Shown: piece by piece, positions 62,901-64,000 of the stretch
How the letters are laid out: the number at the start of each line of letters is the position of its first letter
How positions within the stretch are numbered: position 1 is the first letter of the stretch
NCBI GenBank assembly: GCA_032622095.1
Contig: CP136068.1
Location: 51,272,443 to 51,336,442 of the forward strand
Source: Siphonodentalium dalli
Lineage: Eukaryota > Mollusca > Scaphopoda > Gadilida > Siphonodentaliidae
Length of the DNA: 64,000 bases
Direction of reading: 5' to 3'
Translations under genes and position numbers: made by a program
The notes under the pieces: generated by a model
Told to the model about the DNA's origin: nothing
Seen by the model: the letters and a program-made list of their open reading frames with translations, nothing else
Databases searched by the model: none

Positions 62901-64000
62901 GATGTGTTGAGGAAGTATGACGAAACCATCACCGTGAAAGATTCTGATCAGTTGAAGCTGTCAACTGAAGTTGATTTGCTGACAGAAGTTGTAAAGGAGT
63001 CTGATTTCAATGTTGGTAAAATGAAGGCTGAAATTGATGAATTGAGGAAACGGTTGTCTGAAATGAATGACATGAATACCTCCGTTGAGATTTTGCATGA
63101 TGAACTGTCAGAAGTTCGCCAACAGAGAGACCTTGACATAAGTACCCTGTCTCTTGAAATTTCAAAAAACAAAACCCTTGAGAAGCAGAATGACGAATTA
63201 CTAGAAAATGACGAGGAATGGAAAAAGGAACTTGATAACCAGATTTTCCTTTTCCGTGAATTGGAAGAACAATACTTAAAGCTTCTAAAATCTCAGAGTG
63301 TTCAGGACCGCGGGGTAGAAGATTCCATCACGCCTGTCAAGAATTTATCTGAAAATGTCTCCAATTCATTTGATGACGTCAAAATTGACCTGAATGGCAG
63401 TACTGATGATCAGGAGGTTCCTCAGTTTGAACTGGTTGCTCAGAGTTATTCCCCTTTGACCAGTACACCTGTAAAGAAGATTGGAAATGGTCAAATTGTT
63501 GATACTGCTGGAACATCCAAAGGTCATAAAGGAGGTGTTACATTCAAAGAGTCTGATGTTAATGCGATACAAAATCCTTCTCAGGCCAACTCATCAGACG
63601 GTATTTATACTGCAAATAGTGATGACCAGATTAATGGAGTGTGTGATCAATCGGCACCCAATCAAGATGAGTCACCAACGGTTGATGTCCATGATAGCCA
63701 CAGAACACTGATACATGAGTATAATTCTTTGTCTGATAAAGTCGATGAACTGAAGGAGGAGTTGCTCCTTTGTGAAACTCAATGTAAAGAGAAGGAGTCT
63801 GTTATTGAAATGCTTCAACAAGAGCTGGTGAATAGTCAGACGAGTTATGCTGCATGTTGTAACTCTGTGAACAGACTCGAAGGGCGACTGGTGGAGAATA
63901 CAAGTTCATTCACTAAAACGATGATGGAGCTCAAAGACGAGATCAATGTGCTACATCAAGATAAAGCCAAGACTGATGCTGAGATGGCTGAAGGTGAAGG
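21609..64000 (+). CDS. AKAP9/pericentrin-like giant coiled-coil scaffold gene (partial, 3' end outside the window)
   Basis: Six exons: 21609-21656, 35462-35881, 37224-37349, 44611-44664, 47475-47642, 50430-beyond 64000. All introns seen are GT-AG and phase 0. They join into about 4,795 codons. The first two exons give MDAEERNKKLRAGKEK followed by LAAFRKKKVKKKEK, the conserved start of AKAP9 and pericentrin (EER-KKL-AGK-KLA-FR-RK pattern). The fifth exon has the conserved EY-ALCKRDELIRQLTSRLQ segment. The remainder is coiled coil with Ser/Thr- and acidic-rich spacers. Family members anchor protein kinase A, phosphatases and gamma-tubulin complexes at centrosome and Golgi and end in a PACT domain, which would lie past this window. 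Vertebrate AKAP9 is about 3,900 residues; this one is already longer. AKAP9 and pericentrin cannot be separated here, so no symbol is given. Confidence 0.85.
21657..22814 (+). other. Intron 1, 5' part, no further gene
   Basis: Begins GTAAGGG at the exon 1 donor. No repeats with clear ends seen before the hAT element at 22815. Confidence 0.5.
23958..26155 (+). repeat. Nine dispersed copies of GTGACTGACATTAC
   Basis: Exact 14-mers start at 23958, 24143, 24331, 24354, 24514, 25942, 25961, 25977 and 26142, all in the same orientation, in two clusters inside the hAT element. Most are preceded by C (CGTGACTG). They may be subterminal transposase-binding sites or the scattered remains of a repeat; which one is not decided by the sequence. 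Confidence 0.85.
25070..25413. mobile_element. 344-bp TA-flanked MITE rich in ACCGCGGTAT palindromes
   Basis: Ends CCGCTATACTTAAAGTAATT and the complement of CCGCTATTCTCAAAGTAATT, flanked by TA on each side. The interior is a series of CCGCGGTAT/ATACCGCGG phrases that can pair with one another. It is nested in the 3.8-kb hAT element and so is younger. Confidence 0.7.
26972..27830 (+). mobile_element. Half-copy of the fold-back element family
   Basis: After TA comes TGGTGGCTGATTTGCGACAT, then about eight CTCGAGATCTCGA palindromes, the TGTAGTGGCAATGTGACAAC block, CT and CTGT tracts and three GGTTCAAATCCGGGAAT-type blocks. The central palindrome and the right-hand terminal repeat are absent; a remnant CGAGATAATATGTCGAG lies near 27808. 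It shows the family is repeated in this genome and gives the single-arm form. Confidence 0.65.
29375..29590. repeat. 108-bp-arm perfect-looking inverted duplication inside copy 1
   Basis: The segment 29375-29482 is followed at once by its reverse complement 29483-29590, centred on TTAATATC/AATATTAA. The second half reads on the minus strand of the surrounding repeat array. This looks like a single strand-switch event during replication. Confidence 0.85.
30195..30327. mobile_element. 133-bp MITE nested in copy 1
   Basis: It interrupts the phrase TGTAGATGGGAACGAG of the core repeat. The ends CAGGCCTCAA and TTTTGAGCCCTG are inverted with one mismatch, and GATGG is duplicated on both sides (30190-30194 and 30328-30332). 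CAGG ends suggest a hAT-related element, but the duplication is 5 bp instead of 8. Confidence 0.7.
31113..31219. repeat. Short inverted-repeat sequence, possible MITE
   Basis: TGGTCCTCAGC at the left faces GCTGAGGACC at the right, with further partial complementarity (TTACAATG/CGTTGTAAA, ATAACACA/TGTGTTAT). No target duplication found. Confidence 0.35.
31473..32689. mobile_element. 1.2-kb non-autonomous hAT element with 8-bp target duplication
   Basis: Ends TAGGGGTGTAACGATAC and its complement, flanked by GAAACTGT at 31465-31472 and 32690-32697, a perfect 8-bp duplication. Both subterminal regions are rich in ATCGATAC and CGATGTATCG palindromes. This end sequence is typical of a widespread animal hAT group. 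There is no transposase frame. Its intact duplication suggests little time since insertion. Confidence 0.9.
32698..35461 (+). other. Intron 1, 3' part, no further gene
   Basis: AT-rich intron sequence. A weak ~230-bp repeat shares TTTAGTGTCGGGTATA at about 33513 and 33689. A G9 tract lies at about 34743. An unusual inverted pair, TCTATATCTTAAGATATAGA, is at about 35111. No exon recognised. Confidence 0.45.
35462..35881 (+). CDS. AKAP9/pericentrin-like gene, exon 2
   Basis: Acceptor TATTTTTACAG, donor CAA|GTGAGT, 140 codons, phase 0 at both ends. It begins LAAFRKKKVKKKEKP, a basic segment conserved at this place in the family. It continues as an acidic, Ser/Thr-rich, probably disordered region with no coiled-coil heptads (SDSDSARSWKDGESGE, and later DEERNEVKMVTDDAD). 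Confidence 0.9.
35882..37223 (+). other. Intron 2, no further gene
   Basis: Contains a G12 tract with GGGGGTCCGGGGG (about 36316-36340), a candidate G-quadruplex, within a short repeat fragment (ATGGATCCAGGG). The rest is AT-rich. Confidence 0.5.
37224..37349 (+). CDS. AKAP9/pericentrin-like gene, exon 3
   Basis: Acceptor TTTATATTTTCAG, donor CAA|GTAAGT, 42 codons, phase 0. The sequence is polar (NTENEQLVDKRKTEDESLIE) and probably starts the helical part. The exon joins its neighbours in frame. Confidence 0.8.
38294..38519 (+). repeat. 226-bp direct repeat, left copy
   Basis: Identical by eye to 38921-39146. The pair brackets the insertion at 38520-38920. Either an exceptionally long target-site duplication or a segmental tandem duplication. 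Confidence 0.9.
38520..38920 (-). mobile_element. 0.4-kb inserted segment, possible 3' end of a retroelement
   Basis: On the minus strand it ends with GCTCTTCGTGTAACGGAGG, AAAATAAAGG and an ATAT tail, which resembles a non-LTR 3' end with a polyadenylation signal. The other end is a CA/TA microsatellite (38810-38910). There is no recognisable protein. It is bracketed by the 226-bp direct repeats. Confidence 0.5.
38921..39146 (+). repeat. 226-bp direct repeat, right copy
   Basis: Second copy of 38294-38519, shift 627 bp, no difference seen. Confidence 0.9.
40019..40763 (+). other. Intron 3, middle part, no gene
   Basis: Includes a short stretch of CGGTATCG/CCGAAATACC phrases (40480-40540), probably a decayed end of a hAT-type element. 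No exon found. Confidence 0.4.
40764..42257. mobile_element. Core-repeat element, AGCTCAA family, copy 2
   Basis: Same ends as copy 1 (AGCTCAACTTACTTTGTAAG, and AAGTTGAGCTACAGTGTCATT with a small duplication before TGACAC). About seven ~180-bp core units with AACATGGCCGCTGGTGGCCA. The units resemble each other more than those of copy 1, suggesting separate homogenisation. Confidence 0.7.
42258..44261 (+). other. Intron 3, 3' part, no gene
   Basis: AT-rich sequence. No exon, element end or RNA gene recognised. Confidence 0.4.
44262..44600 (+). repeat. ~62-bp tandem repeat next to an exon acceptor
   Basis: About five units with TGTTGATTATGTGAGCCTTG, TTGGTCTGTTATCCTACCTA and CATACATGTAT, in two alternating variants. 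The last unit runs into the polypyrimidine tract of exon 4 (acceptor at 44609-44610), so copy number could affect splicing of that exon. Confidence 0.85.
44611..44664 (+). CDS. AKAP9/pericentrin-like gene, exon 4
   Basis: Eighteen codons, VDTPITQSGGSFMSLNSQ, between TTGTTAATTACAG and GTGAGT, phase 0. It is a short exon and its acceptor directly follows a 62-bp tandem repeat, so it could be alternatively used. Both splice signals are good and the frame is kept with or without it. Confidence 0.65.
44920..46850. mobile_element. 1.9-kb element with long inverted ends containing GGCCCAAAGGCCTTCCTCAG
   Basis: Outer ends are imperfect inverted repeats (AATAATTTA, then TTTTGGCCCAAAGGCCTTCC, then GGCCGGGAACCT at the left; the same words in reverse order and complement at the right). 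The right copy reads CTGAGGA-A-GGCC-TTTG-GGCC-GAAA. A second, nested inverted pair (about 45190 and 46370) encloses AGGGAGACTTCAGG repeats and GGCGAAATC-type repeats. No coding frame. Confidence 0.5.
47475..47642 (+). CDS. AKAP9/pericentrin-like gene, exon 5
   Basis: Acceptor TTTTTCCTTTCAG, donor CAG|GTTTGT, 56 codons, phase 0. It encodes VIEYKNALCKRDELIRQLTS and a following coiled-coil stretch ending in VKVQRLQCELQQ. This matches the AKAP9 segment of the form EF-AAIKQRD-II-QLT-LQ, which supports the family assignment independently of the N-terminus. Confidence 0.9.
47643..48124 (+). other. Intron 5, 5' part, no gene
   Basis: Ordinary intron sequence with no recognisable repeat. Confidence 0.4.
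48125..48345 (+). repeat. 33-bp minisatellite
   Basis: Seven units of ACATGTACAATAACAGTTAT, TTTGCTGTAAAGC with small changes. The unit length is divisible by three, so it gives a repetitive frame, but nothing suggests translation. Confidence 0.9.
48755..50214. mobile_element. Core-repeat element, AGCTCAA family, copy 3
   Basis: Ends as in copy 1 (AGCTCAACTTTACTTTGTAA at the left; AGTTGAGCTACAGTGTCATT and GACACTTTCAT at the right). About eight ~180-bp core units, alternating between two variants as in copy 1. It lies wholly inside intron 5. Confidence 0.7.
50430..64000 (+). CDS. AKAP9/pericentrin-like gene, exon 6 (giant exon, incomplete)
   Basis: Acceptor ATGTTTCAG; the same frame is open from 50430 to the window end, at least 13,571 bp or 4,523 codons. 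I checked long sections by reading and saw no stop or frameshift. Content in order: coiled coil with repeated KLSEE/LSEK heptads (50430-52560), a Ser/Thr-rich spacer (52600-53230), coiled coil, a phospho-site-like stretch with TSTPEISP (53670), mixed spacer and coil (54200-56080), three Lys-rich modules (56100-56910), long coiled coil (57060-60840), 18-residue repeats (60846-61373), coil, an acidic FFAT-like site (62545-62620) and more coil. An uncollapsed exon this long is unusual. A retroposed origin of the exon, or loss of many introns, would explain it. Confidence 0.9.
52600..53230 (+). other. Non-helical Ser/Thr-rich spacer in the scaffold protein
   Basis: Residues here (SSQRTKDNSLPTSGASPS and following, with AMQTDF near 52905) break the coiled coil and are rich in Ser, Thr, Pro and acidic residues. 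It is likely disordered and a place for phosphorylation and partner binding; this is inferred from composition. Confidence 0.6.
55440..56710 (+). other. Cluster of QT motifs (possible dynein light chain sites)
   Basis: In the protein frame: RSVQTQFS (about 55450), VSSQTIAED (about 55530), KDSQTDY (55887-55907), LVQTQSS (about 55950), AEVQTGEM (about 56583) and AETQTSG (TQT at 56694-56702). LC8/DYNLL binds short strands with a central TQT or SQT. Closely spaced QT motifs between coiled coils are typical of such multi-site ligands. The motifs are visible; binding is inference. Confidence 0.45.
56100..56910 (+). repeat. Three copies of a ~117-residue module in the scaffold protein
   Basis: The block KCAEIEALLQ-KSKVKCLKLK-GAKSKLEK recurs as KCAELQSLLD-NSKIQCLKLK-ASKVKLEK and KCSELQSALE-NSKVQCLKVK-GAKCKLEK, at about 56110, 56455 and 56810, roughly 350 bp apart. 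The intervening segments are more divergent but share an acidic, QT-containing character. It is an internal duplication of a basic coiled-coil block. Its function is unknown. Confidence 0.75.
60846..61373 (+). repeat. 18-residue (54-bp) tandem repeats in the scaffold protein
   Basis: About nine units of the type NKCDLISEMAQQLKEDVD, running from DSLIAVDADASQLTEDVD to NKPDLISEMEHQLKDKAD, with one unit shortened by about four residues. Eighteen residues equal one heptad plus one hendecad, so the coiled coil should be locally less supercoiled. The DNA is diverged between units, so this is not a recent expansion. Confidence 0.8.
62580..62600 (+). other. FFAT-like motif DFYDAPD in the scaffold protein
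   Basis: The seven residues DFYDAPD match the FFAT core (acidic, F, F/Y, D/E, A, any, acidic) and follow an acidic tract DSDSESDAS, as FFAT motifs usually do. FFAT motifs bind VAP proteins on the endoplasmic reticulum. For a centrosome/Golgi scaffold this would suggest an ER contact; binding is inference. Confidence 0.5.

Noticed and set aside
50430-64000. Giantin or another golgin as the identity of the coiled-coil gene
   Set aside because: The N-terminus from exons 1 and 2 and the exon 5 segment match AKAP9/pericentrin, not the start of giantin. Coiled-coil content alone would not discriminate.

Overview
The window looks like a piece of a repeat-rich marine invertebrate genome, probably a lophotrochozoan such as a mollusc. 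This is inferred from the intron-exon structure, the Helitron, hAT and non-LTR content, and core-repeat transposons of the kind described in bivalves; no species can be named. One host gene is visible, a very large plus-strand gene of the AKAP9/pericentrin family. It starts at 21609 and runs off the right end of the window. Everything else is mobile or repetitive DNA.

1-20.3 kb is a nest of transposable elements. Its dominant structure is a pair of inverted arms (1587-4199 and 14865-20277) about 99% alike. Each arm starts at a Helitron 5' end (A|TC) and stops at CTAG|T inside a 50-bp satellite. The left arm is therefore best read as a Helitron copy that ran past its own 3' end, picked up about 1.4 kb of satellite-bearing flank and landed nearby in the opposite orientation. 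The right arm later received a further 2,798-bp Helitron (16229-19026), and the left arm preserves its empty site. Between the arms lie another Helitron (4837-6033), an old hAT-like copy (4315-4736), two head-to-head hAT-like elements (6781-9435), a TTAA-flanked MITE (9526-10107), and a 5'-truncated non-LTR retrotransposon. The reverse transcriptase of that retrotransposon is split by a 1,800-bp fold-back element flanked by TA (11269-13068).

21.6-64.0 kb is the AKAP9/pericentrin-like gene: a 16-codon first coding exon, a 13.8-kb first intron, four short exons, all introns phase 0, and then one uninterrupted exon of at least 13.57 kb. The visible protein is about 4,795 residues, nearly all predicted coiled coil, and its C-terminal end (where a PACT domain would be expected) lies beyond the window. 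Such proteins scaffold kinases, phosphatases and gamma-tubulin complexes at centrosomes and Golgi. Notable features are three copies of a lysine-rich module, about nine copies of an 18-residue repeat, a cluster of QT motifs (possible dynein light chain sites) and a good match to an FFAT (VAP-binding) motif.

The introns hold two hAT elements with intact 8-bp target duplications (22815-26622 and 31473-32689), three copies of a core-repeat element beginning AGCTCAA, and a second element family with the same end architecture (37401-40018). Inside that second element, 226-bp perfect direct repeats bracket an inserted 0.4-kb segment.
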